From Diadema setosum (Eukaryota; Echinodermata; Echinoidea; Diadematoida; Diadematidae), in contig CM067062.1 in NCBI GenBank assembly GCA_033980235.1, positions 10,972,027 through 11,036,026 on the forward strand: a DNA stretch of 64,000 bases, read 5' to 3'. The notes under the pieces were generated by a model. It saw only the letters and a list, made by a program, of their open reading frames with translations. It was not told the DNA's origin and searched no databases. The position numbers were made by a program, and so were the translations under genes. Each line of letters starts with the position of its first letter. Within the stretch, counting starts at the first letter, position 1. Shown piece by piece: positions 24,666 through 60,839 of the stretch.

Positions 24666-27600
24666 ATATCTAAAAATGTATACTTGGCAGTCCTGATAAA
24701 GGGTTTCATGCCTTTAGGGAGGGCGGGACATGGACCTTGGTGCGGACTGCGGAGGGTTTATTCTTCCGCCTATTCTTCTGCCTATCTTGTGGTGGCTTCT
24801 CTTAATTCTTAGGACCGGCTGCTACCATAATGAGGGAGCTGATCCAGTGAGAAGGAGTGGCCGGGTTTCAAGCAGCCTGCAAATGATGCGGAAGTGCGAG
24901 GTTAACTTGGCGTCGATTCTCTCTCTTTGTGTGGGAGCTGCACCCCAAGACACAATACATGTCGTATTCGACTGGAGCAGACGTAGAAGAGGACAAGGAT
25001 AGCGCCAAAGTCGGCTCTCCAACCATCTCGCCCGCCTCCATGATTACTTTGCTACGACAGGAGGTTTCCTTCTTCCGATGTTTGAAGGGGGTTTCTTGAT
25101 TCCATCTCCATCGCCGAGTCTCTTAGGTTACCTCCAGAACACTTCGGGTTTCTCTCACGTTCAGCGTTTTAACTCTATGCGCAGATCCGGATGAGTGTGC
25201 TCCTTATTAGCCTTTTCTGTATTCAGGGTCCTATCTTTCTCGCTATCTCGCTAGGGGCGCTGTGGCATAGTGGATAGACTCCAAACTCCCGATCGGGAGG
25301 TATATAAAATAATATCACCCCCATGATACCTATGTTAGCAACAAATGTGAGAAATACAAATGTAGGCCTATGCAGTTTATATTAAAATGAATTTTGTCAA
25401 AGTTCTTTCAATACACCGTTTCTTTAAATCGTTGTCCTTCTCATACATCATGACTAATTGTCTTGTAGTCTAATTCTTACTATGGTGGTACAGAAGCTTT
25501 AAAAAAAATCTGTATTGATTTGATTGCCCGACTTTCTTCAAACACCATCAATGTGTTCTACCAATTTTTCAGCATGCACCTAGTCTGTATTTGTGGTCAC
25601 ACACCCTTGTCAAACCCCTCGATATGCTTATGGCAAAACACAGATTAAGAGAGACTTAAAAGGGGAAATCCAGTCCAAACACAATGTATAAGATAGTCTG
25701 ATAAGAAAGAGTAAAATATTACGAGTTCACCGGTAAAAGTTTGATCAAAATCGGGTGAAAACTAAGGAAGTTATGACATTTTGAAGATTCGCTAATTTTT
25801 CAGGAAACAGTTCTTGAACGGTTAATATGAATACATTGTATGTACAAATGGCAAAGGAGTATGCCATGCCCTCACACCTTAATGCCTTTTAGTTTGTACA
25901 TAAAATTTTGAAATTTCCAAATTTTTCATTCAAACGCAATTATGCCCGAGGCTCAAATCCTTGTATATCAACCTGATCACTATTCTGAAGTTATTCAATC
26001 AGGAATAACATGATGTTTCAGATTTCAATGACAGGAACATTGAATTTTCGTATTTTTTTTTTTTTTTTTGTCCAGGAGCAATGGAAAATTGTGAGGCTAT
26101 GACATAGTTAACTCATTCATTTGCACATTCACATCCACTGCACAAAAACTGTTTTGCAAAAATTGGCAAAACTTACTAATTTTTCATCCGATTTCAGTCA
26201 TTTTTCACCACTGAACTACTCTTTTTTTTTTTTTTATCAGACTAACTTATATTTGGACTGGTGACGCTCAAACGGGTGTCTTTTTTTTTTTTTTTGGTAC
26301 ATTTACTTTAGTTCAGACTGACCCCATTTTTTTTTTTCTGGATTAGTCCCTTCCCTCTCTCAGCCTCTCTCAGCATTTATCCCATATGTTTCTTGTCAAT
26401 GTTTCAATGTTTGTGTGTTTTTGTTCAATCTCCTATACATTCACTTACAACATCACAACACTGACCCTGTAAGTGCCTTGAAATCATAAGATTTCCCCAA
26501 AACTTTGTGCATTTCAGCAGTTTCATTACATCACATTTTTTCTTGTTCATGCAGTCTCTACGTGTAGAGCATAGACGCACACTAAAATGATTAACAATTG
26601 AACAATTAACTCCCATGCCAAGCACACCTGTGGGTTTATTTTAGCACAATACATGTATTTGTACATTACACACATGACTGGTGCTAAAAAAATAACATTC
26701 CTAACCATACTTTCTAATGTTTTCTTGCATTGCCACCACAAATCTTCACATGAAGCAATAACACGGCTTTCTGCATTTCCATCCTACATTTGTATTTCCT
26801 CGAGGCCCAATAATACAACAGATCGACACTGCTCCAGGAATCAAACTCTAAAGACAAACTACAGTGTATAGTGTATTCCTAGTGTAACAAACATGGTTGT
26901 AACAAAATTCTCATTGCAATGAAGTCAAATTCAGGATCCAAAATTATCATCCGTAAATCTTTATGCACTCTACTGTTCGGCCACAACAAAATTTTGATAT
27001 AGCAAGGGAAAACTGCTGGTTGTGAGTACTTTGTTATAATGGGAGTTGCCTATACAGCATTTACTTTCTCTGGCAATACAGTTATGTGTCTATATATAGT
27101 GCCAAGACACAGCACAATAACACTGCCTTATGTTTTCAAACTGTTTAAAAGATGAAAATTTCTGAGTGGAAAAAACAAACAAACATATTTTGACAGTAGG
27201 TATTGGCATTTCTGACATTTTAAATCTTCAGAGCAATACTTGCCAGTAATCACATATTAGATCAAAGGAAATGTACAAAATGTATATACCACGGTATTCA
27301 TGAGAACTACACTCATAGGTCATCATAAACCATAACAACTTGTGATATCGCACTTTGGATCATCTCATTGCAGAACTTGGATAGAATTTCCCACAAGATT
27401 TTGAGCACTCTTCAAAATGACTATTTACTTTTCTCTTTTAAAGTTTCTTAAAGGGATGATATAATTTAGAGAGTAAGGCATGATGGTTTATACAAATTTG
27501 TTCATGGTATGCTTCTCATTGCTCACTACTGCTTAAACTTTACATAATTAATTAAGGTGTAGCCAAACATCTTCACAATAACGTAATGTACATTGTACAT

Positions 27601-27750
27601 GTATACTGTACACAAACATCTCATCTTATCACACTTGATTTGGCATGAGCTTGATTTCTGAAGCAGTGACAAGAAGATTCTGTTCAGTTCAGACGTATCA
27701 ACATGGCCTTCCTTGTTTTGATGATTGTCACCATGTAAAATCATGAACTA

Positions 27751-28304
27751 CAGTCAAACCTGTCTATAGCGGCCACCCAAGGGAGACAAAAAAAGTGGCC
27801 GTTATAGACAGGCGGCCGCTATAGACAGGTTATCCAACGTTTGTGTGCATTGCCCACATGTACATGTATCATTGTTGTATACATCTCTAATCACATGTAC
27901 ATGTACGTGTATACAAATGCATACGTGTGTTTCATGCATTGAACAATGCCGGTGTTTATCAAATTGTTCCACAGTATCATGTGCACAGTCGTGACGAAAG
28001 CTAGTGCATTATTATGACTGAATGAGTGATGAATGCAGCAGTGGTGATCACTGAACGTTGCCCATGAATGACTGGCACAGCTACAAAGCAGAAAAGCACG
28101 CTGAATTATCGACTCGGATACGGCTCCATCGAGTCTGTGGCTGCTATAGACAGGTTAAAACCTACTTGCGGGAAACAAAATTTGTGGCCGCTGGCCGCGT
28201 TAGACAGGTGGCTGCTATACACAGGGTCTTTAACAGGGCTTTTCTCTCGGGGGGATTTTTCAGTGGCTGCTATAGACAGGTGGCCGCTAAGGCAGGTTTG
28301 ACTG
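27751..28304. mobile_element. TA-target MITE, 554 bp, right copy only
   Basis: The left end CAGTCAAACCTGTCTATAGC and right end GGCAGGTTTGACTG are inverted and flanked by TA. The left duplication copy has no insert here (gaactgtgtacc). GGCCGCTATAGACAGG motifs are repeated inside both ends. Ends of this type are found in pogo/Tigger-like non-autonomous elements. No transposase present. Confidence 0.88.
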
Positions 28305-28496
28305 TATGTACCATATACCAGCACCTCTTCCACATGAGAATGCAGATCTGAGGACAGACCGCATTTACACTCACTCATCCGCAAGCTACAGTGCACTCCA
28401 GTTACAATGAACACGGTTATACATTGTATCAAAATATCATCACAATGAAGTAAAAATTCAGGTCCAGAAATCATTATCTATGTATTTTCACATGCT

Positions 28497-28502
28497 TTAT
28501 TT
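28497..28502 (-). promoter_or_regulatory. Candidate polyadenylation signal for MRPL18
   Basis: AATAAA on the minus strand, about 350 bp downstream of the MRPL18 stop codon. It lies in a degenerate MITE (28395-28580), so the transcript end may be transposon-derived. Confidence 0.35.
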
Positions 28503-28849
28503 GTTTGGACATAACAAAATTTTGATATAGCAAAAGAAAACTGGCAGTCCTGAGGCTTTTGTCATAATGGCAATCACCCGTGCCACTGTCCAGCACAGGG
28601 CTGCATGAGGTTAAAGAATCTGCATTGGGTTTCTGACATCCTTCACCTCCTCTTGATCCATCTGATTTATCTCATAACTGGATCCCACTCTCGTATTGCC
28701 TGCAGTCACTCCCAATGGCAGATGCTGATGATGCGTGTTCCACTACTTGACACACAGCACCAAGAATGACATATATCACAGGTGTCTTGTCAGTGTCTCA
28801 CGAAGAGGCTAAGCCATTAGCACAGTTCATACGGTAGACATCCAAAAGT

Positions 28850-30441
28850 TCAATCCACCTCGGGGAAATAGTCAACTGGCTTACTGAAATCCACTATCGT
28901 CTTGGGTTCATACAGCAGGAGACCTCCGTCAGTAAGTGCATCAAGAAAGGCCTTTATCTGTCAAGCAAGGCAAAAAAGTCACAAGTATTATGTAACTCCT
29001 TTAGAAAATTTTAATTTGTGATTGTATCAGGTACAGTAGTTGATATAATTCTCATCCTCAATGTCCTGCACCTTCACTTGGTGACTGCTTGCTTTGACAA
29101 TGTGCAAGGTTAAGTACAATGTAATTGGAAACTGTATGAGAGATGTTTCAGTCCACATCTACTAAAAAAAAATCAGATTTACTTCAATAAATTGGGTAAA
29201 ATCAAACAAACATGAGAAAGTTCTATCAAAATCAGAGGAGAACAAGCTTCAGATTTGTATAAATTGTCACATGTTTACGTCTAATATTGAAAGTATGCAA
29301 CTGTGACCATCGTAAACTGATTCAAGAAAACATGTGACTGGAAGATGCCTCCAAGATAACCTTCCTATGGTAGGGTCAATTTTATGAAACCCTGTCTACT
29401 CTGTTTAATACTCCCCTATTTAATACCAAACATCACCTCAAACAGTGCAAAACTGCACATTCAGTTCCCCTATCACCTTCCAGCAACCACATCCCCCCCC
29501 CAAAAAAAAACAAAAAAAAAACAAAACTGTTTGACCGTTGCAACTACATTTTATTCCTTTGCAACTACATTTTATTCAAAGCACACTACAAATGGTTAGT
29601 TTGCAACACTTTTTGAAATTTCCCAATCTTTGCTTGTCATGTCACTATACTCATAGCACTATCCAGGGGAGTGTTTAATTCATAAAGCTGTTCTTAAAGT
29701 TACGGACGACTTAAGAACTACTGGTGATCAGTTCTTGTGCTGAATTATTGAAATTCTGATAAGTGGGCCCTACAGAATAGCACATCAGAACCGATCACCA
29801 GTCGTTCGCAAGTCGTTAAGGACAGCTTTGTGAAACACCCTCCAGGACTAGCAAGGAGTGATGCGATTATAAATGGGGTCTTTGTGACCCAAGGACTACA
29901 GGTTACAATCTCCTCAGATGTATCTTCACTAGCCTACAATCAATTAATATATTGATTATGTCTTATTTCACTGAATGTGCGTTCATTGTAGAATGAGCAC
30001 GCCGACCAATCCACCGACACGCACACGATTCTACCTGAACATAGCTTATCAAGCAAGGACCATAATAAAGAACACTGTAACTGTACAATAAAAGAATGAA
30101 TGAATAAATAAATAGATAAATAAATAAATAAATTAATCAATATTAATTAATAAAGGAAAGAAGCAGCTAATATTGAAGTTGGATGCTCACTGCCTCCTGC
30201 TCCTGTCTCTCCTTCTCCATGTTGAGATGGACGTAGCTGATGCCGGACTCCAGGCAGCGCTGGGCGAGGACTCGGCCGAGGTTCAGGGAGGCCACCACAT
30301 CAGACGTGGAGTAGAGGTGCTGCTTAATGGCCCACTCCTTGGTGGACGCCTGGACCGCCACATGACCGTTGATGTGCTGGATGTATGCTGTGATGTGTCT
30401 GTTGGTCTTCTTGATGAATAACCTTGGCAAATGCATGCAAA

Positions 30442-30472
<31 letters not shown>

Positions 30473-32099
30473 CAAGAACATCACTTACCCTGCATTTTAA
30501 GAAACTGCCCATTTTTCAAATGAAGATACAGGTTACAGCTTGCATAATGTTTTAACTGACACTGCATTTTATATGTACAAATAAAAGTATACTGGTAGAA
30601 GTTGTGATGTTAACACTACTTGAAACACAAAATACAATTATAGCACTAGCATCTAATTATTAAAACACTGTATGTCTGATTGTTTCACTTAAAAAAGAAA
30701 AGAAGTATTATGCATCTCTTGCTTACAATAAGACAGAAGAACATACAGTCCGAATGTCCAGCAAATACAGGTGTACTTCAAACATGTGAATCCACTAAGA
30801 AGAACAAAGAATGTATGATGCATAAACTGATACATTACATTAAATCCAACAGCTTTTTGTTGATTTAATCTGTTGATCTAGGTAAGTAATCAAGCTACAC
30901 TGTACCTTCTTTTGAACACATGCACATTGTTCTAAATAATGCCAAATGCCAAATGAGCCAAATGATTGTGTAATATAGACTGTTCATATTAACATAGGAA
31001 AGAATGTTCTATCTAAGGCAAATTATACTAGTCTCAAGTAATGTAGCTAGAAGTCACAGGGGGACACACTGACTTGTGCCAGTAGTCTTTTCTTGGATGG
31101 CTCTTGGACCAGCCGAGGTCCTTTCTAGCCACAGCCATCCTCTCCAGATTTCTTGGGTTTCTGTTGATGAAGTTTGGGTTCACACGGTCATTGTCAGACA
31201 GCTCCTCTTTGCTCTTCTCCTCTTCTGGGGATGTCGATGGTGCCACATTAGTTTGTGTCCCTGAACTATGGATATTGCATCTTGCAACAGCTGGTGAAAA
31301 GCAACAATAGAGAGAGAGAGAGAGCATAGCAGAATGGCAGATAGAATAAAAAGATTAAAATCAGGTGTCAAAACCCATGAATTGGGATATTGTTCAACTA
31401 CATGCTGGGGTTGCAACATAGTCTGCTTGCATTATGCAGCTGTGGACCTGTTTCTGTTTCTGTTTCGGTTCCGTCGGTATACTCAGAATTAACTGTACGC
31501 CACCAACGTTTTAACTAGTCTAGATCTATCTACAATGTATGGTGGTTTATGTGCAGGGAAGGAAAAGTGTTTCACACTGCATTTGGAGTCTCTGTTTGAA
31601 GACTGTATTGGACGTAGACATGACTGTTTCCTCGTCAAGTACTCTCCAGTCCACTGCTGTCCTGTGGAAGAATGAGTTTATTCAATCACATTTTTTCTTG
31701 TTAGTTGTAACTGTAACGTTAGTGTAGATTCTAATGTGCAGGGCCTCCAGAGAGTGTATCCTACTCACACATTAATTGTCATTAATCACGAACATAATTA
31801 ATTCTTTGGAACCGATGATATGGTACGACATTGTCAGTGTCAGTAGAACTGAAGTAAGTTTATTAGCATGAGCAGTGAGCACCTACTATATTGACCACTA
31901 GCTACTACTACTACTAGCATCTACTGGAATAAGTGATTCGGCAAGCAAGGCCGAGTTTAGCCGATACTGCATACTTACCTGCTGCGACAAGCCCGAACGA
32001 ACGCGAACGGAGCGTTAGCAGAGCGCCGCATGCAGCCCCGGGTCGCCCCCAGGTGGGTACTACTGGCGCGGCGCGGTTACTGTGCGACTGCAGCTGCAT
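28850..32099 (-). CDS. MRPL18: Large ribosomal subunit protein uL18m (MRPL18), 225 aa, four exons
   Basis: Exons (minus strand) are 32099-31979, 31290-31074, 30422-30191 and 28957-28850. All have AG/GT borders and compatible phases (1, 2, 0). The product is a mitoribosomal large-subunit protein of the uL18 family, which contacts 5S rRNA or its mitochondrial counterpart. Family signatures: INRNPRNLERMAVARKDLGW (exon 2), INGHVAVQASTKEWAIKQHL then GRVLAQRCLESGIS (exon 3), and ALTDGGLLLYEPK at the C-terminus. The first 40 residues are Arg/Ala-rich with no acidic residue, as expected for a mitochondrial presequence; this exon is supported by start codon, donor and phase. The protein is longer than vertebrate orthologues (about 180 aa) because of its N-terminus. 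It is head to head with VPS53. A partial copy is at 6238-7837. Confidence 0.92.
31979..32099 (-). CDS. MRPL18: MRPL18 exon 1 (mitochondrial presequence), least certain exon
   Basis: The ATG at 32099 opens 40 codons plus one base, then G|gtaagt. The split base joins CT of the next exon to give Ala. The sequence is rich in Arg, Ala, Gly and Ser, as expected for an import signal, but it is not conserved enough to prove. The other frames over the same donor do not fit the phase of exon 2. Confidence 0.65.
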
Positions 32100-32693
32100 G
32101 CAGCAATACTGAGCGGCAACGTCCTATGAGCTCGAGATACGAGGATTATCCTGGTACTTACCTCTGCTACTACGCAGAATATCATGTCTACTAAAAGCTG
32201 AAACTCCTCTTGATAGTGTTCTTATCTTGAATATTGCTGCTACGATGTTACTAGTACTCATTTTTTCTGTTTTATAGGCTCTAAGCCTTACGCCTACATC
32301 GACCAGAACACACTTCTGTTTAATACACGTAGAGCCAGCAGACTCGTGTGTGCATGATGAGCATGCATGTGAGATGCTGCAGGGCCGTACGTACCTCCGT
32401 ACCGTACCGTACGTGTGTCTGTACGGCCATGGACGCCGGCAAATATTGACGTTGTTTCAGACTCGGATTACGAATAGTTGGGTTAGCGTGGCCTGGATCA
32501 TTCCTAAATTTGGCCATTCAAAGTCCAAATTATTGAAATCTAATGATATATGCCTATGAAACGTATCCCTTACCGATTTTTACGACATGTTACTCTAATT
32601 TATTTGGCTAAATACATAGCACTTAAAATCAAACAAAAGTTATCTTGCTTCTAATTCTGCGTCAGATAGACTAGCCTAATCGAGAGCTGCAAA
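32100..32693. promoter_or_regulatory. Candidate bidirectional promoter between MRPL18 and VPS53
   Basis: 594 bp separate the two divergent start codons. The MRPL18 side is locally GC-rich (31990-32100, tggcgcggcgcgg); the VPS53 side is AT-rich. I see no clear TATA box on either side. A cluster of GTAC/CCGTACC repeats lies near 32389-32427. Promoter function is inferred from gene arrangement only. Confidence 0.5.
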
Positions 32694-55731
<23,038 letters not shown>

Positions 55732-56127
55732 GTACTGCCAGACACTGTATAGTCTTAGCTGTGAGTATTATTCAAATTCAATTAATTAATATGCTAATAT
55801 TAATAAATAATAATTTATGTGTGTATTTAATCATCATTAAGTTTGTATATTCGTTCATGGAGGGGGTTGTTTATTAATTTATTGATTTTTTATTCATATG
55901 TTTTGCTATTTAATTTTTTTTTTCTTCATGGATGTGTGTAATCATTATTTTTATGTTCTTATGTTTCCAGATATTTTTCTTGTTTGGTATATTTTGTGCG
56001 AGTGATGTAGGTAGCCCTTGATGTGGTTTTGTAATTACTTGTAGTGGCTTTTACTTTTTCTTCCACTCTTTTTTTTTTTTTTTGAGTAGAATCTAACAAT
56101 TTTGCACTGACAAGAAAATGTCAAATC

Positions 56128-56133
56128 AATAAA
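56128..56133 (+). promoter_or_regulatory. Candidate VPS53 polyadenylation signal
   Basis: AATAAA 397 bp past the VPS53 stop, followed by a GT-rich stretch (gtgttgttgtggtttt) as expected of a downstream element. An earlier AATAAA at 55802-55807 is an alternative. Confidence 0.55.
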
Positions 56134-56155
56134 GTGTTGTTGTGGTTTTCACTTT

Positions 56156-56605
56156 GAAGAAGTAAATGGAGATAAAGGCCTGCAGCAGGAAATCAGAGTA
56201 GAGCTCAAGGATTGCCTCAAGATTGGCACACTTTTTGTCGGATTTTATCGCTCATCTAAGTCTGACGTAATAAAAATGGGAACAGTAGGCAACAAAGCCA
56301 ACGAGGTGTTTCACCTGCGATACGAATAGGTGGAAAATATTTGTCATTCGATCCTGGGAAACGACGTGTGTATCTGTGCGGCGTTTCAAGATTTTTATCG
56401 TACGGAGGGTGACAGGCTCATCTGGGTCGTACGCTTGAGTGTTTCAGAGCTTATCACGAGAGATCAGAAAGTCAACACCAGGTCAGGTGTGATGGACGTG
56501 CAGATAAGACAATCATCTCTTGGAGAGTGCCAGAAAAGAAATAGTTCATTATCTGCTAGGTTTTCATTTTGGGGTGGGAAATGGCAATATCCTGCAAACG
56601 TGTAA
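56156..56605 (+). other. Unidentified open frame with one internal TAG
   Basis: In one frame the sequence is open from 56156 to 56326, has TAG at 56327-56329, and is open again to the stop after 56602. The total is about 150 codons with a single stop. The translation has mixed, protein-like composition (for example GTLFVGFYRSSKSDV and DVCICAAFQDFYRTEGDRL). I recognise no family and see no clear start codon or acceptor. It may be a decayed gene or transposon fragment, or chance. Confidence 0.25.
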
Positions 56606-56989
56606 TGCTTGGAGGGAGCAGAGGTATATCTGAAAGCTTTGCAATCAAATTCGTCATACTTCTGTCGAAGAGCATAAAGGCAGCAAAGTAGAATACAATA
56701 GATTAAAGGGTCTTGCAACTTTGCCATTATATTCAGCAGATAATCCATGCCATGAGTTGACTGTGATATCATGAGTGAAATCTAACAAACAGAACACTGT
56801 CTAGATGTTTGATCAAAACTGGACAGAGAATTAGAAAGTCCACTCAAAACGTGAAGTGTTCTTGAGCTGGAAAGTAAATTGTGTGAGAGTGACAGGTGTC
56901 AATCATGATATCTTGTAATTTTCTGCTTCTGTTTCAGAGACACCTGGAAGGTGCAGTTATCTTCCTCCTCCTCCCTATAATGAAGACAC

Positions 56990-57065
56990 GATGACAGTGG
57001 TTCAGTGGTACAAGCTGTTGATCCTCAAACCGGAAGACCCAAGGTGCAAATCCCAGCGTGCATGA
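56990..57065 (+). repeat. Degenerate tRNA-like SINE head
   Basis: TGGTTCAGTGGTACAAGC resembles box A and GGTGCAAATCCC resembles box B at about the right spacing. The rest is not alignable by eye with the SINE at 46583. Confidence 0.4.
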
Positions 57066-57199
57066 GTATCTCATGCTCCTGAATGAGAGATTCTCCTGCT
57101 GTAATGTATTTTCCAAACTGGTTTTCAGTGCCTCTGGATCCCAGAAATTCAACCACCAGTCATTTAGACATAAAGAGATGCCATAGTAGGAATGCATCA

Positions 57200-59925
57200 A
57201 AGAAGTAGGATGGTGCGAATTACATTACCCCGGGATCTTCCTGGCTGAGGCACTTGAAATCATAATGATAGAAAGGTAGCAAGTTACGTGCAAAAGTCAA
57301 GGGACAGAGATTCTACTGAAAGATCCTTCAAACAGCATTTAAAACCCTGAAATTGGAGACTTATATTGGCTTGTATGATTTATGTCAGGTTGAATGCTGA
57401 CACCTGCATGACCCAGAGAAAGTGTGGTTGATACAATTACAATTTGTAATTGATCTTTTTTTCCCCAGTTATTTGTGTTACATGCAATATTGTTCTAGTC
57501 ACTGTGTGACAGGTGGCATGCCTCCTTATTTGGCTCCTAACTGTGAAGAGTAGTGAAAGATGAAAAAGGATGTAAAAAGGGTGCTTTGACTGAAAAAACA
57601 AGAAATGTAATACTTGTTCAAAAATCAGAAGTTTGATTGAACATAGTTAACCTCAAGTGCACATTTAAAAATATGAGAATTTATAGAAGTCCAAATCTTG
57701 TGGGATTTCTTGGAGCATGTTGACGAGGTGTTTGAAATGATTTATGGGCCGGAATACCCAAAAGACATCTGACAGTGAATATGCGCTGACACACACATGT
57801 ACAATGTTCACCTATTTTCCACTTGTATTAGTCAATGGACTAAATCTAAACCATAGATTTGATTTCAACTACTTTTTACAAATTTTTGCCCATTGTGTTT
57901 AAGTGAAACATCTCCTTCACACTAAGCTGCATCTAAACTTCAGAGATGATCTTTTCCCAAAAACTGATTTTTATCTGATGGCTGACTTTCTTTCTTATGT
58001 TTGCCATTGTATTTTTTTTTTTTTTTGAGAGAGAGAGAGAGAGAGAGAGAGGATTTGGTACAAATACAATGTCAGTTGAAAGTTTCAATTCTGGAAAATA
58101 CAACACCAAAATTATGAACAAACAAATAAACCAAACAGACATTCAATGGTTTTATGAGGCTTTCGTGGTGACAGGTCATGCATGAAAGATTGAAAAGTGA
58201 CATGCCCATGTGAGTTGTTGTTGTTTTTGTTTTTTCATTTTTTAACATTCACACATATGTAAGCAATATTTACATGCAGGACTTGCTTCATTACGTATTT
58301 GAAAAATGCTTGAAAATATCTCAATGATTCCACTGGGGCAATGTGCAACGTGAGAACTGCTCAAGGCCAACACAAAGCCGGAAAGTTGTTAATGCTGTAT
58401 ATAGTCCATTTATCAACAACTTTCTAGAACTTGGCTTAGAATGTGTATTTTTTGTTGTTGTTGTAATTATCACCAAAGTACTATACTTATGTGAAGAAAA
58501 GAAATGTGTGTATGTATGTACATTGTATGTATGAATGTTTTCAGCATTGAAGTGGTCACAATCATCCACTATGTCTTAGTCTGTTTTGTATGATTTTGTG
58601 AAAAATTATGATATTTAATTGAGACAAAGTCTCCAAAAAGCATCATCCACATAAAACAGCCTAAGGTCTTAAAAGTGAAGAATGTACTATGGGTATATAG
58701 CATGCCATAGATAAATGGTGTCCTGTGTGCCGTGTCTGTTGGCCAGAAATTAAAATTCTTATTTTATTCCCACCCCCACCCCCTTCCTTTGTTCAGGCCT
58801 GTAATACAAACTGCTGTACAATACCAGACCACTTTTGTACCATATTGGTATATGGAAATCAGTACAAATGAATTCTTGGCTGCTCCATAAAGCATGAAAC
58901 ATAACGTATGAAACATATGTTTTGCTGCCATTGTAGGTGTAGGTTTTTTTTGTTTTGTTTTGTTTTTTTTACTGGTGGAAGGGGTGATTAACAAATCTTG
59001 TAACCAATGAATAATCCTTATCTAGTTGATCTCATGACCACAGGTATTAGGTAAGCATTACAGCTCCAGCTGCAGAAATATTAGCTGGGTATGCAAACAG
59101 ACATGTCAGGTTCAGGTTCATGTTTAAATGAGTCACTTTTGATATACATGTCAAAATTATTCTATTAGTTTGTAAGTCAACTCTTTTATTTATCATTTTA
59201 TATATTCAAAAAGATACAATCTTCTTTTATACCCGAGTCTCGATCCATGACCCTATTTAGATACTTTTATTGTAATTACTAATCTGTTAAATTCAACCTG
59301 ATTATGATTCAATCTTAGCAGTGCAAGATTATACATGTATTGTCAATACAAGTACAACTTTCCACAATAGAGTTGGATGTGTACTGCTTTTAATGGGCTA
59401 AAAAAGAACACAGTAACAGAAAGAAAGAAAGAAGTAGTGTTGAGCTCTGTTCACACCGGCTGTATCACAGAGGTTGGCTGTGTTCACATACAAGCAAACT
59501 TGGCAGCCCCATGCCAGCTGCAGCATCATGTATGGCAGTTGTCGATACCAGTTTAAAACTGATGTGCCTAATGTGGGGTGTGTGACTCAGTTTGGCTGTA
59601 TTGGCACACTTTAGCATGAAAGAGATGTAAGTGTACTACCCTGCTCTCTGAAATAGAAAGAGAGAGAGAAAAAAATACTGGCTCAACACATTGCTTTGTG
59701 ACAGAGAGATTTAGTGGCTGTGGCTCTAAGCGCTTTTGTTTGATTTCCCCGGTTGATAGCAGCAAGAATATAAACTACAGAGGAACCATGTTATAACGAA
59801 GACCTTAAAAACCCATGACAATTACCTTGTTATGTCAGGTTTCTCATTTTATTGGGGTTCAAAAGCAAAGAAATAAAACGAGCTGCAGAATCACATTGTT
59901 TCCAGAGGGTGTATCATATCTGGGC
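57200..59925. other. Intergenic stretch, no supported gene
   Basis: AT-rich sequence with a (GA)n run at 58026-58051, poly-T runs and only short unsupported frames. No conserved protein fragment recognised. Confidence 0.5.
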
Positions 59926-59931
59926 CCCGTT

Positions 59932-60164
59932 TTATCAAAAGATACCATAATTTATAAATTTTCTTCGTACCACACAGGCTGCCATAGACATACAGTTGAA
60001 ATCAACTACATGTATATAATCACCTCTTCATAAAACAGGGCCCTGGGCCCTGTTTTATGAAGAGTTATAATTGATTATATAGTTGATTTCTGTGGTAAGT
60101 CTATGGCAGCCTGTGTGGAAAGGAAATTCATAATCGATTGTATATTTTGATAAAATGGGACCCC
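59932..60164. repeat. Inverted pair of GGGCCCTGTTTTAT MITEs
   Basis: Two copies of the family at 18541-18665 abut tail to tail: 59932-60045 and the reverse complement 60046-60164. They meet at cagggccctgggccctg. Both carry the ccacacaggctgccatagac block. Confidence 0.8.
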
Positions 60165-60577
60165 GATCTCTGTATGTTGTATAACAAGGTTCCAGTGTAC
60201 ATGTAGTGATGCACTAAAAGCAATATCTCACCATTAAGGTTTCATGATGCTATATTGACTAAAAGTCAGCTCCTTAAGGTAGGGATATTAGCAGGGGTAA
60301 CAAAGGAATATAATTATATATGTATGATTTGTGCAAATGCTATCAAACTGAATTGTATTCTGTTGTGACATAATTATATGTATTTTGTGTCATTTTTTTG
60401 TTTTTGTTTAGACTATGTGTTGTAATACTGCCTGACAACGAGATACAGTATGAATAAGTAGATATACAATGAAATATATTATTGCAAAAGGATTGAAAGT
60501 GTTATTGATGTCTTTAATTGCATTCCTGTATATTTATTGATTGTATTTGAAGTTATGAAATTAGTGAGATGGATAGA

Positions 60578-60675
60578 GATGAATAAATAGATAAATAGAT
60601 AGATAGATAGACAGATAGATAGATAAATAGAGTGGGAGAAAGAAAGAGAGAGAGAGAGAGAGGGAGGGAGAGAGC
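60578..60675. repeat. (GATA)n and (GA)n microsatellites
   Basis: ATAGATAGATAG repeats run into agagagagagag. Confidence 0.85.
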
Positions 60676-60839
60676 ATGTTTGGGATAGGAATATGATTGA
60701 TGCAGAGACAGATGAAGAGGAAGAAAAGAAACATGTATATTGCACTTACATTGCATTTTGAAACTAGTGAGAGAGGAGAGAGAAGAAGAGATTTAAAAAA
60801 AAGAAAGGGAGGGGACATGTTTGAGATAAAAGCATGATG

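Larger units (their letters stand above)
20711..30894. repeat. Right copy of the segmental duplication (partner 1-8711)
   Basis: This is the copy continuous with the complete MRPL18 gene, so it is probably the parental arrangement at its right edge. It starts about 175 bp upstream of the start codon of the PLAC8-family gene. It carries two insertions absent from the left copy (21239-24665 and 27751-28304) and lacks the two found there. Confidence 0.93.
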
